From assembly GCA_018466975.1 (NCBI GenBank), contig JAENRS010000017.1:124001-188000 (forward strand): a stretch of 64,000 nt of DNA. The letters run 5' to 3'. Positions 46,570 to 58,829 of the stretch are shown here, piece by piece; the stretch's first letter is position 1; every line of letters begins with the position of its first letter. The position numbers were made by a program, and so were the translations under genes. Source of the stretch: Sparassis latifolia (taxonomy: Eukaryota; Basidiomycota; Agaricomycetes; Polyporales; Sparassidaceae). The notes under the pieces were generated by a model, which saw nothing but the letters and a program-made list of their open reading frames with translations, was not told the origin of the DNA and searched no databases.

Positions 46570-48342
46570 ATGTCCTCCACCGTTCAGGATCCTGATAACT
46601 TTGATGAGATTATTGAGAAGGAAATTGTCCCTAATCTCCCGGAAAGATGTATGTGGAAATGTTCTCAATTCTCGCCTTCCGATAACAAGACAACACAGGC
46701 CTCCATTACTTTGTCACGACACCTGCTCTTCATGCAAAAGCCATGAAAAAGAAGTCAGCAAAGGAGAAGAGGAAGGCTTCAAAGGGAAGGAAGTCTGCTC
46801 CATCTGTTGTGGTCAGTGATGATTCAGCCGACGAAGAAAATGTGCCACTTGCTTGTGAGAGTGAGGAGGAGGACGAGAGCGCATCTACTCGGAACAAGAA
46901 GAAGCAGAAGATTGATAACAAGGAGGTAGAAGTGACCGCTTATATCCACGTTATTGTCCCCGCAGCAGCAAGCTCACGCCCTTCAAAATCGAAGCCTACT
47001 CTCGACACGGTCGTCAAACGGGGACCGTTCTTCTTCAAGCTTCATGGCATTACCCTTCCCGATTTCCTCTCCAGTCTTGCGACTGCAACACCCTGTCGCC
47101 GCGATGCGATTCTTGTCAACAAGTGTCAGTGGAAATTCGAGACGCCCAAGAATGCAGAGCTCAAACCTCTGTCAGACGAGAACGGTTTCAAGGCAATGCT
47201 CACGAGTTTGGGACAGAGGAAGAAAGATTTAGTTATCATAATTAGTATGCCAGAGCCTGCAAAGGCCGCAGTTGTAAGCTTCGGTATTTATGTGCTTTTC
47301 TGATTCTGATTCCTCGGATAGCCCTGGGAGACAGGTGATGACGAGGACGATGGACCCCAATTTGTGCATGATGGAGGGTCAGAGGCTATGCCATTTCAAG
47401 AGCAGAAGGTACGGTGATCCCAATTGCTCTCCAGCGCATTTTTAGTCTGTTGCTTATCTCCGATCAGGCGAGTCTGGACACTCTTATGGCACCCAGGCTT
47501 GCAGAACTGCGCGAAAAATACCCAGTTGGAAACTCATTCCTATTCCCTGGGAAGTGTATCTACCGTAATGATAGCAGCCATTACTGGGAGTTAACTGATC
47601 TGCGCCTGCAGGTGTGGGCGGCAAATATAGTGACTATATGCACCTTGTATTGCTCACACAGCTACTAAGACATAATTTACGAGCAGGTATCGGGAAAAGC
47701 AATCGTTGATGCCCCTCCCAATTCGAATCATTTTTCTCAGTCCGGACGCCTCAAGCTGCCATCCGAAACTAATGCTATCGCACCTGTTGCATCTGCCGCT
47801 TCGAGTCCTGGATTCCCTCAAGTAATGCCCAGTATATCTACCGCTACGGGCCATGGACTCCTCAGATGATGTCTGGGACCTCCGATGCTCTGATGCATGC
47901 CTGTCTTCTGCAGCTGGTTCAACAACAGCAACAGCAATCAAACCCTCTGTCGACGCTTTCGCACCTTCTTTCAGCCGCCCTCTCCAACCCTCTTGCTCCA
48001 ACCAACCCTTCTACTGTAGCCCTCATGAATCTCGTCAATTCCTCCACTGCTGTCAACAATCTCTCCGCTGCCATCAATCTGTCGTCCAACTCCACTACTT
48101 CAGCCGTTCCTACCGCTAATCACAACAACAATAAAGTCATACCATTGCCTCGTGACATCACTGTCGCGGAGTTCTGCGCTAAATACAAGATCTCCAAGAA
48201 TGACTGTCGCAAGCTCGAGAAACTTGAGGTCATCCTAGGTGATCGGCGCTGTGAAGATCTCGAGAAGGAGATTTGGTCTGGGGATGCTGGCTTCTCAAAG
48301 CTTGGCTGGGATCGGTTCTGCGAGAAGCACGCAGTGACCTAA
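46570..48342 (+). CDS. Uncharacterised basidiomycete protein with Gln/Asn/Ser-rich middle
   Basis: I do not recognise a named domain. Exons are about 46570-46648, 46699-47273, 47322 to about 47400, 47468-47629, 47687-47785 and 47833-48342. The N-terminus is acidic, followed by a Lys-rich patch (MKKKSAKEKRKASKGRKS) and an acidic one, suggesting a nuclear, DNA-associated protein. Then come a folded part (VKRGPFFFKLHGITLPDFLS), KYPVGNSFLFPGKCIYRN...HYWELTDLRLQVWAANI and D-A-P-P-N-S-N-H-F. A low-complexity Gln/Asn/Ser stretch leads to a C-terminal helical module (DITVAEFCAKYKISKNDCRK...LGWDRFCEKH). I recall similar multi-copy hypothetical proteins in Agaricomycetes. The intron at 47,786-47,832 has a weak donor (GTTGCA); if it is not used, the frame breaks once at about 47,825. 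Confidence 0.72.
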
Positions 48343-51300
48343 CACAAGGTCCAGTCCAGTCACACCTGGAGACATAATTGTCACAGGGAACGTCAATGGA
48401 GACCCCGTACACTTATGTGAGAGTCATCATATTGTCAAACGTTCTTGCCGTCGCCAGAACCGAATCAATTGACTCATACAGCATCTACGAATTTCCGCCG
48501 GAACCATGGTCGCTCGTGGAAGATCTTGATCGGAGGACAGTAGGTGTTAGAACGTTAGACACTAACACCTTTCAATTGAATGCCAATAGGGCAACCTGAG
48601 GATTATCAGTCGCCCTCAGAGTACCTAGTTAAGTCAGATACAGATTTCTGCTGTAAAAGCATGCCTCATTCCTGGACATGCCAGACTTGATTGCTCTTGG
48701 TCCAAAGATTATGACGGTATTTTTCATCAATTATTCCAACGCTGTCAGCCGAGGTCATAACCGTCAGGTCCAACGTTGAGGCTCGTTGGACCTGACGGTT
48801 AAGGCCTCAACGTTGGACCTGACGGTTATGACCTCTGCTGCCTCAACGTTGCGGCAGTAGTCTGGCGATAACGGTTTCGGAAGCGGACGATTCCCTAATC
48901 AAGCAATTAGTCAGCCGGACCACCTCCGCGTCGCGATCTTGTGGTTTGGTGGCTGCAGGGGGTTCATAAAATATTGTCGGATTCATTCCTTTCAGAAGTC
49001 CGCGCAAAAGGATTAATTTTGCTGGTGGAGCTTTTCTACAGCCTCATACTTGCATTGCCAGCCCTTTTTCTGTTTGTGTCATTTCTTCGGCTCGGACTAT
49101 ACTATGTATTGATGTGGAGATAAATTAAGTAATCGGCAGAGGTGTTTGCAGCCTGAAGAGGCGGCACGGCGAGGTGGGAATCTGGAATACGCCAGGTGGT
49201 GTTCCATTTTCAGTAGGTTCCCGCATTAGCCGCCCGAAAGTTGAGAGTTGAACGTTACCTCAGTGCTCAGCGTTGCATCCACAAGCAGAAAAATCGGATA
49301 ATCTTGAGTTCGGAATGTCTGAATTATGCTGGGAATTGTATCCTACTGTGGAGTTGTCTCTAAAGTTGAGTAATGCAGTTGCACTTGATTAATTGATGAA
49401 AAAGCCTTATAAAAGATTGGGCCTTAAAGTGTGAGGGTAGTCTTACAAGTCAGCCGTTCAGACTGTGCGCGGCCGGGCGCCAATTGTATGGACCATACTT
49501 AACGCGCAACTACGCCTTGCACGTAGTGTACATCCATTTAACGTGCAACTGACCTCCAGTCAGCATTCAATCAAAGTACAAAACGCTCAGTCAACGCCCA
49601 ACCAACGCCCAACTGGGCGCCTATAAGCAATCCTCCAAACCTTGTTCAACGCCTCACCGCAAGGCCTGCCCATCGCCGCCTGGTGGGGACTGTCCATGGC
49701 TTGCTACTTTACCATTACGTTGAAGAACAAATTCTTGTGGGGTGAACGGAATTTTTTGTCTCCTTACAACTGTCGAAGATTGGTTGGAAAATCAAACCCG
49801 ATTGACTGGGAGCCTAACCCTCCTCCATCCCTCACGCCACGCTACGACGTGCCGCAGCACCCTGCCAGGATTGTATGACACCTCAATCTGTGCCCCTCAC
49901 ATGCAATCTTTATTGCGGAAGCCAACTCCCCGCACGCCTCTGATACACACTTGCCCTTTCTCCTGCATTTTTGAAGAAATCCCCAGATAAAATGTGCACT
50001 GAACGCTTCGACATCCAAATCAGGTTCCCGATTGCCCATATCGCCACGGCACGCAAGACGGAACGCGAGGCAGCGCTCAAGGGATGTGTTCGCTGCTATT
50101 TTCGATGGTTTATAATAGTTTCCCCAACAGAAGGAAGGATCGGAGAGGAGGCACCCGATTGATCAACCTTCACCACGGCTGTGCGAGTAAACGCTCCTGC
50201 CGCTGACCCGCCAACGCTCGCTTCAGCGCCGCCTAATGTTGACTACCTTGTTGACTACCTTCTACAGTTATCATCGGTTAAACCACTCGCCCTCCATGGT
50301 AATAATAGCCATGACTAGCTTGTTCACGTGAGTACTCAAGCTTGGCAGAGGTATTATTCCTCTCCAGATCAAGAGATCTTGCAGGACAACAAGTCAGCAC
50401 GCAGCTGCCGCAAATCCAGCAAGCAGTGGCCGTGTATTGTTGGCTTTCGCGCTTCCCGGGGTGGTAGCCGCAGAACCTGGTAGTCGCAGATGACCGCGGT
50501 GGTATGTACCTTGAAAAACACCAGATACAACATCAGCCTTCGGACGCGCTCAAAAGAGTGGTCGCCGCCGCCGTATTGCATGAGTAAAAACTCCTGCCGT
50601 GCTTCAACAACGGATAGCCTCATGAGCTGCGGACGTGAAAAACCTGACGGCTGGATAGCCTTGCTAATCACAATGCGCTCTAATGATTCCTACCGGTACT
50701 CCGTGAAGGTGACGAAACACAGAACAATTACGGTAGATCCCGTGATCTCGAATCTGCACCAACATCGGAAATAAATGTGTTCGTGTCCAACTTACGAGTA
50801 TCGTATTCAGTAAGGCCATTCGAATGCGCCACATTTGTCTACTCGTCGATCGAGTCAGCTCGGGTCTGTCCAGATCACCTCACCTATGTAGGACGTCCCG
50901 TTCGACACCGCCGCCCCCGTAGCGTTGTTTATGGTGTACGGATTGAGCGCGTTGTAGCTACTCATGTCGGCCCTCTTCCGTATCGGATAGGTTTCGATAG
51001 CTGAAATTCGGAGTATTTGGGTCCGAATGGACGGCCGTCAGCGCAGGTGAAAGCTAGTTCACTGCGTGAACTTGAGTACGGTGAAACAGAAGGAGTTGCA
51101 TACTGTTGTGCAGCGGGATTTAACCAGTCTGAAGCGATAGCCAGTTGTAGGCTCATAGATACAGCCTCTAGTTACCTGCAGGAAGACAGTCGTTCCTTTG
51201 TAATAGAGGCTGAGATCATTACCGATGACCCGCTGAGAAGTCTCCCGTGGGAAACCGGACTTTGAACGATGCCGACGGCAATTCGACGCACGAATCTTTA

Positions 51301-51837
51301 GCGCTCAAGTCGCGTGCAGCCACAGGCGCTGCCTTACCTGTGTACAAGCTTCGCGTGCTGTAAAAAGTTCTCATGGCGACGGTTCCACCTACTGACGACA
51401 TCCAGGATGATGGCGACATATTCGGATCTGTACATATGGGCCCTCAGGTACTCAGCCGATCCTTCAGTCTTCCGCAGATATCCCAGCCTGCCAGTGGCTA
51501 TCCGTATCATTTTATTCATCGTGAGAATGTCACCACACTAACGCCGGATGATTCTCATAAGCCTTATGTATAGATTTATCTCCTGGTGTAAATACTCAGG
51601 ATGATAGTGAGTTCGGGATGCACTCGAGGTCACTGAGCTTAGCGGAATCGAGTCAGGGACTCAGGACAACTCGGAAATTTCACGAGGTCGCGCGCATGTG
51701 CACAATGGCCTGCAAGATGTTCGCTATGCACGACGGAAATGCACGGAGGTTACACAGCATCACTTTACCCCCGCTACGATCTAGTCCAGTTTCGCCGACG
51801 CGTTCGCGCGCTTTGAATCTGCTCATCCCGCAAGTGT
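48343..51837. other. Intergenic stretch with hairpin, no supported gene
   Basis: There are no domain-bearing frames in 3.5 kb. Besides the hairpin at 48,751-48,835, the part around 49,490-49,630 has repeated ACG(C/T)(G/C)CAACT-type phrases and a TATAAGC box. This could be a decayed LTR promoter, but I found no partner copy. Confidence 0.45.
48751..48835. repeat. Perfect 32-bp inverted repeat with internal third copy
   Basis: Arms at 48,751-48,782 and 48,804-48,835 are perfect reverse complements, reading GAGGTCATAACCGTCAGGTC... on the left. The 21-nt loop (48,783-48,803) itself carries CGTTGGACCTGACGGTTA, the same sense as the right arm. Directly after it, CTGCCTCAACGTTGCGGCAG (48,838-48,857) makes another small hairpin sharing CCTCAACGTT. 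Such perfection implies recent origin or selection. Confidence 0.95.
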
Positions 51838-53290
51838 CTACATATGCAGTTCAGCACCACTCAAACGGTCCTGTACGAAGCGTTGTCGGTACGCCGCAGG
51901 CATGAATGAGTTGTAGAGTTTAATGATCTTGTTGCGATGAGGTACTGCTTCAGGGATAAGGCGATCGAGAAAAGACATGATTTTGTAGCCGAGCTCGATA
52001 GTCTGGCAAAAGATCAGAGTTGTTGTGATATTGGTGGGGGAAGCCATCTCCAGGGGTATCAGGAAGCTGATGTCGAGGAAGTCCGTGCCAGAGACAGCAT
52101 GCTTGAAGAACCGCGGGATATATTTGATGTTGGAGCAGTCAACCGAGTACCGAGCATTGACATAGTGCCCAGGTTGGAAGCCCAGATTTTCAGCGAGAAC
52201 CAGAGTCCGAGATGGAGTCGCCGTGCCAGTGAACGCTGCCCAAACTGTCCGAGCTGACAAGATAGCGCGCATAGTCTTGATGGACTTGAAGATCTCGATC
52301 CACTCACCACTCTGTTCGTCGATGAGGTGGGCTTCGTCAACAAAGAACCAGCAGACAAGACTCTTGACAGCTTGCTGCGACAGCAGGCTACGAACGCGTT
52401 TTGACCAGAGCATTTGAGGGCTCATGATGGCGAGACGAATGTCCTCTTCGCTGACAAGCTCGGCCAGAAGATCGCGATTGTTGTGGTATGCTTCTCTCAC
52501 AGTGTCTTCATTGATAGCCAGTGCACGAATTCCGCGGCTATTGGCCACAGTTTCCTATACTCAAGGTCAGAATGAAACTACTGTCGGTGTGCTTGTCAGC
52601 ATGACAGTATCTGCTGCAATGCTAGCAATTAAGTAGGCACAATCATGAGAGCTATTCCTATCTTCATCTGGGCTTGTGCAGCCAGTAGCGGAGCATGCAT
52701 AACCGTCGTCTTCCCTGGCCTGGCGCGATGACGAGGAACAGATCCTTGCCGCGGATGAGGTCCATGCCATGGCATAGCTGGAAATCGCGAACCGAGGGAA
52801 CTCCGCACTTCTGAATGATCAGCGACTCGAGCCATTCTGAAGAGCTTTCTGCAGGTATGATGGACATAGAGAACGGTGTGGATTACAGCTACGTAGCATA
52901 CATACAGAGTTGACGCGACTGATATCTCTGCCACCGACGCGTTTTGGGAATTATAGTTTAGTGCCGATGACGCAGCCGTCCCTTCCGCTGTGTGGCACGT
53001 AGCTCAAAAACTCCCACGGGGGACTTCTCAGTGGGCTCCCGGATAATGATCCTAGACTAAGCCAGTTGTCTACCATGTGAAGAAAAAGGTTCGACAAGTG
53101 CCGGCGAACCTGCGAAATGAGATCAGCATTCAGTTCCCTTGGACAATATACCAGACCGTCCGTACCAGGCCATACGACTCCGGAGAAGTCGCTACCTTTC
53201 GCCGCCTTGAGCCAGACGTCGGGCGCTGTTGCATCGTATCCTTCCTCAGACAGGTATGCAACAGCAGGGTCAATCATCGTAGCTGAGACG
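51838..53290 (-). pseudogene. RecQ-like DEAH helicase relic, P-loop frameshifted
   Basis: RecQ-family helicases unwind DNA using ATP; Agaricomycetes carry many short, variable copies. An uncertain N-terminal exon (MIDPAVAYLSEEGYDATAPD, from 53,277) precedes the helicase part: QKCGVPSVRDFQLCHGMDLI, then the Walker A region I-A-P-G-Q-G, where one base is missing at about 52,712. Read in the next frame it continues K-T-T-V-M-H-A-P-L-L-A-A. Later motifs are intact: RLAIMSPQMLW, WFFVDEAHLIDEQSGEW (DEAH box), AAFTGTATPSRT (motif III) and TTLIFCQTIELGYKIMSFL. The sequence ends before motifs V and VI at the stop near 51,838, so it is also truncated. It is very probably non-functional. Confidence 0.82.
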
Positions 53291-54018
53291 CGGATCAGCG
53301 ATTGAAAAAGTATGCGAGAACGACCGATTGCCTACGCACCATAATGCTGGTTGTGAGCATGGAGATAATGGAGCCTCGGTAGAGGGAAGTGTTATGTCGT
53401 AGATAACGGGCGCTTCCCACTCAGAATATACGCGCGTGTTTTGTCTGCGAACGGCTACCTGCTAAGTTTTATGAATTTGTCTGCGATAACACATTGGTCC
53501 TGCGCCCCCTCGAGACTCTGTGTCTGTCCCTACAACCCAGCATGCATTACAGAACCTTTGTGTCAGTCGATCGACTTCGGAAGATCGACTTTGGTCCTGA
53601 TTCTAGTTTTCTGAGCGTTCAATATGCTCACCCTGCACGGACTGCTGCAGCCACTGGCCATGTCTTTAATTCCATCTACTGCTCCTGCGGTGATCAATCC
53701 ATCCGTTGAGTCTTCCAAGAGGCAGTCTCTTCCACCCCAAAGTGTCCAACGATCTCGCCTGTCCCCATCGCCAACCTCCTCCTCTGAAGCACAATGCGGA
53801 CTATAACATACCAGGCCTTCGTGCACATCCAATGAGACCTGCTGGCCCATTTGATGGACCCAGGCTTTTCGACAACCCGCCGGTCGCACACACGCATGAG
53901 TGAGGACCGTGTCCTCCTACAGTTGTGCTTCATTAGAGTGAGTATTTGACTGCGCGTTTGCGAAAAGCCGAACCTGTACTCATGGCTTTTATTTTCTCAG
54001 GTTTCCATCTCAGTTTCC

Positions 54019-57000
54019 ATGCCACAACAATCGTCCGTACGTGTGATTCATGCCGCCATCACTCCTCATCACATTGCTGATAGACGTGCCGCGGGGAAGG
54101 GCAAAGTCGACGGGAAAGCGAAAGCGAAGGCGAAGGCGAAGCCACTGCCCCCAGCAGTAATACCGAGCGTCAGTACTTATAGACCCATAGTCTCTGCAGC
54201 GCAGGAGACTGACTTCATGGCTTTAATTTTAGGCGACATGGATTCCTTTCTCGCCCAAGCCGGTGGGAGTTTGCGCAAGCGCAAAACACGGCCGGAACCT
54301 GTATATGATAAGCCGAGAACATCACCCCCTCGCGCTACTGGCGATCACAGGGACAGCCATCCAGATTATTTTGACGCCTCATCTGACAGAATTAACGACG
54401 ATGGTGTCGGACCCTCAAGCGATGACCAGTTTCTCAGCCCAAAGGAGAAGACGAGGAAGGAGGCCATTGATATGACGCCCGCTACCAAGAGGCTTGAACG
54501 GATGAACGTCCATAGCGGAACGGACGAAGGCGACACGTCATTTGAAGGCCTGGACATGGACGTGTTCATGGACGTCGACGACAAAGACATCAATGGCGAC
54601 ATGTCACTCAAACCGGCCGGAAGACTTGAGTGTACGCAAAAAATGCTTAAGTCTATTGACCGAAAGCTCAATGCGCAGGACAAGAAAGTCAAAGAGGACG
54701 ACACCCCATCGTGGCCCTCTGTCTATGACTCTCTCAGCGTGATGACCGATGACACGCTGGGCCCACTCTCCACTTCTACATCTACATCTCGAGTACATCT
54801 GTCCTCGAGGAAGATGGTTCTCTGCGATTCATCTGACTTGATTATCTCGAACATGAAGGGCATCCCTACTTCGTGGGAAAGACCCGAGACAAGGTCTTGA
54901 AGGCCTGGTTATCATGTTGCGTCACTGTCGAAAACCTGCAGCGTAATCTATTCGTCCTATCCCGAGCGCAGCGCATCGAGGAAGACGAGGCGAGGAACAC
55001 CTACGAGACCGATGTGGTGCCCGAGATGAAACACGTATATGAGGACTTCGATTGTTTTCACAGGAAGGCTGGCATCAAGCGCCGGAGAGCAAAGTTCATC
55101 AAGAGGAAGTACGTGTTCGGAGAGAAGGACGTAGCGAAAGGGGAGGCACAATGGATGAAAGTTGTGCATGGCTTCGACGGTACGTCATCCCTCTTTTTGT
55201 CGCAATAAGGTATACTCTGAAGTCGCCGCAGAACCACAAATCTAGAGTAACGTGTCTAGCCCGAACTTTTCACGCATCTTCGGTACCAACACAAGTGCCT
55301 TCGAACCGCTGGTGTTGAAGCGCAGAACAATGGGTCCGTGCTAGCTGCAAATCAAGAAGCCTCACCTGGAACACAAGGGAGTGCGTACATCCAATTCCCT
55401 TCTTTGATGCTTAACGCTGACGTGTAGACATGCAGGTATCTTGGTGCAAAGTCGAAGCAACGGTGTCGGACCCGAAAGACGTCAATGCATTCTCTGATAC
55501 GGACATCCAATTTCCCAAGGAAACACCGCCATTAACCGTGATGAGTCTCGGCCTCAACACCGTTGTCAATCACAAGGAGAACAACCGCGAGATTGTGTGT
55601 GCCACGGCAAGGATCTGGTCGAACTGTACATTCACGGATCTGTCAGCACATTCATACTAAAAAGTATCCTGTATGTAGTGCAAATTGACGATCCTACGCC
55701 TCCAGAGGCTCTTCCGTGTTCTGTACATACGTTTGTTCCACCTTTGGACCGCTTCCCGCCAAACTTCGAAGTACGCGCTGGACGCAATGGCATAGGAGTC
55801 ATCTCTCCTCATGAAGAACGAGTGGATGCTGCTGAACAGCTTGCTTGGTTCGTCTCAGACATCTCCCGACTGAAATATTCGCACTCCTAGTGACAATTCA
55901 CAAAGCAGACCCTGATGTCATTGTTGGGCACGAGTTCCTTGGGGTCGCTCTGGACGACCTTATCCACCGTATGAGAGAATTGTAAGCAGACCATTGGTCA
56001 CTTAATCGGCCGGTTCAGGCGATCGAGATGGCCGAATATCGGTAGGCAAGGGAGCAACCTGCGATTCATCAATGGGAGGTTGGTCTGCGATCTTGCTAGT
56101 GATGGTGCGAAGGTGCACAGAGCGTCCACGCATTGAAAAACTACAACACCCGCGGATATACTATTAGGGCATGATCTCGTCCACAACGTGGTCGCCACCG
56201 AAATGTGCAAGACTCATCTCAAGAGTGAGAGGCAGGATATCGACCGATGATACTGCCAGCTACTTCGACAGTGGCGCCAGTTCGCCGGACAGGCTTCTTA
56301 CTTTCGTCCGGCATTGTGAACTAGATGCTTACTACTAGATGGTGCTGGCGGCCAAGGTACAGATGCATCGCTTGACGAGGCAACTGACGAATTTGGCTGG
56401 AAACTCATGGTCAGTTATTTTCGCTATTTTGCATGATTCCAGACTGACCGGCTTTGGTAGGAACAAGACGCTCAACGGTGGACGTGCCGAGAGAAACGAG
56501 TAGATCTTGTTGCACGAATTCCATCGCTTGAAGTACATCTGTCCTGACAAGGTGTACGGCAAGATGGCTGCCACTGTTGAGAAGATCGAGGCACGGGATA
56601 TTGATGCAGAAGGAGGCAAGACGACCAAAGGCAAGCGGATAAGTCTTCGAACCCAAGCGTGGATTGTGGGACAAGTTCATACTCGTTATGGACTTCAACT
56701 CGCTGTATCCGACTATCATCCAGGAGTACAACATCGACTTCATGATTGTTGACAGGATGGAGGATGAGGTGAGTGGACGTACAGTTGGGGAAACTGTAAT
56801 ATGCTGATGAATGAACTGATCAGGAGGGTGAAGAAAAAATCCCAGAATCACTGAGTCCTGAGGTTGCCCAGGGCGTTCTTCCCCGTCCCATTGCTACTCT
56901 TGTCAACAGGCGTAGGCAGGCCAAAAGTCTAATGAAAGACCGCAAAGCGACACAATCACAGTTGCTTCAGGTACTATCAGTCACATCACGGGCAGTGGCG

Positions 57001-58660
57001 TGCCACTGATTATTTTCTGCAGTGGGATATCAAACAGATGGCATTGAAGCTTACAGCGAACAGTACTTGCGGTTGTCTGGGATTCGAGTACTCCAGGTTC
57101 TACGCCTCCTCGCTGCCCCCACGACGCTCAAGGGTCGTGAGATTCTGACGCATACTCGTGAACTAGCAGAGTCTCCAGCTTGACGTGCGTGGGGTCGAAG
57201 TTGTACTTGAAGGCTCTTCTGATTACGCTCGCAGGTTGTCTATGGAGATACGGACTCGGTCTTCGTTAATTCCAACGCCACTGAGCTTCCAGAGGCACTC
57301 AAGATATCAGCAGAGTCCCAAAAAGCGGTCAATGGTCGCTACAAACTCTTGGAGATTGACCTCGATGGTATCTTCCAACGTTTGCTCCTGTTACAAGAGA
57401 AGAAGTATGCGCCATCAAGGTCGAAGATGGTGGACGCACCATCCACAGAGGTGAAGGGGTTGGACATGAAGCGCAGAGGGTATTGTGCGTTATCTAAGGC
57501 GGTGTCTCAGTATGTCACCATTTCTTCTAGGAATGTGCGTAAACCAACACATTTTCAGATACGTACCAGACCAGATTCTGTCGGGAGAGGCGACCGAAAC
57601 TGTCGTTGAACGGATACACGAGTATCTCACAACTATGGGCGAGGATATTCGCGCAGGCAAGATCAAGTTGGACGAGTTCATCATCCCAGAGGACCACCCT
57701 AATGCTAAGAGCCAGCCACATGTCTAAGTTGCTTTGAGGATGAAGGCGAGGGGCGGCACCGCTCGATCGGGTGACGTTATACGCTACGTATTCTGCGAGG
57801 TGAGAGCGCGAGGTAGGCAAGACCGCTCAAGCTGAGTGGGCGAAGGATCCCGATGAGGCACGAAGCGCAAGCGACGAGTTGAAGATTGGTGAGTCCGTCG
57901 GAGGCCCTCGACATGAAATAGACACTGAAATTGTATTAAGACTACGAACATTATCTGGCACACCAAATCTTGCCTCCGATCGAACGTTTATGTGAAGGGA
58001 CCGACCGGTCACGATTGGCCGAGTGCCTGGGTAAGCAGTGAAACGAAGAAGAGAACGCTGCGTATATCCATTTCTAACTTAATATGTCCCAGGGCTCGAT
58101 GCAAGCCGATACCGCAATCCGGATGGGGCGGAAGAAGCGACGCCGGCACTCTGGATTCGTTGATGTCAGATGCCGAGAGATTCAAGGACACGGATCCGTT
58201 CGTTGTGCGATGCGCTCGTGCCAGGGTGAAGTTGCCTTCGCGTCTATCAGTGACAGAGAGGTGCCATGCCTGATCCGCCATTAAATTTGGGAACTGCAGA
58301 CTTATGTCTTATGGAATAAAGGCTTCGCTGTTGCTCCCCGCTGGCCCGACATGTTCTGGGTGCCATGGCAAATTAGGGACAGTTAGTTTGCAAGTGCAAC
58401 TGGAGGCGCAGATCCGGGAACACATCGCAATGTACTACGAAGGCTGGACTGTCTGTGATGACCCCACATGTGGTAACGGACACGGATGGCGGGCGTGTAT
58501 GGCGAAGATGTCTCGGCATGAATGCCACGGAACAGTGATGTTCGAGGTGCGTCGCATGGCTCGAGGATGCGAAACTGGTGCTGGCGTGTCGTAACTGATG
58601 AACCAGATCCGGTTCTATCTCTCTCTGTTCAGCGTGGAGAAGGCGTTGAAGAGTGCAGCG
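54019..58660 (+). pseudogene. DNA polymerase alpha catalytic subunit (POL1) pseudogene
   Basis: POL1 extends primase primers at replication origins. Most of the protein is here in order: the N-terminal disordered part with a Lys/Ala run near 54,118, then [70 protein letters not shown] (motif A, about 56,680), [20 protein letters not shown] (motif B) and VVYGDTDSVFVNSNATELPE (motif C, about 57,240). Finally come the LEIDLDGIFQRLLLLQEKKYAP region and a zinc-finger end (TVSLQVQLEAQIREHIAMYY and C-D-D-P-T-C). It is broken by many defects: a frameshift near 54,790, TGA for Trp at 54,834, TAG after I in E-P-Q-I near 55,245, TAG for Trp at 55,342, and further shifts near 56,500 and 57,150-57,240. 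A functional copy must exist elsewhere. Confidence 0.92.
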
Positions 58661-58689
58661 AGGGCGAGACTAGGTGCGCTCAAGTCCAT

Positions 58690-58825
58690 CGCAGAATAAT
58701 GGGTCCATGCTGGCTGCAAATCAAGAAGCCCCATCTAGAACACAAGGAGTGCGTGCATCCAATTCCCTCCTTTGGTGCTTTGTGCTGGCGTGCAGAAGTG
58801 TAGGTCTCTTGGTGCAAATCGGACG
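58690..58825 (+). repeat. Duplicated POL1 exon fragment out of order
   Basis: The bases here repeat 55,321-55,455 (GGGTCC.TGCT.GCTGCAAAT and TCTTGGTGCAAA), including flanking intron sequence, but sit behind the zinc-finger end of the relic. They encode M-G-P-C-W-L-Q-I-K-K-P-H-L-E-H-K. Here the Trp is still TGG (58,711), while the first copy has TAG. Confidence 0.85.
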
Positions 58826-58829
58826 AATG

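Noticed and set aside
52951..53277. Separate small gene at the head of the helicase relic
   Set aside because: Spacing and strand fit an upstream exon of the same relic better, though without a known domain this remains uncertain.
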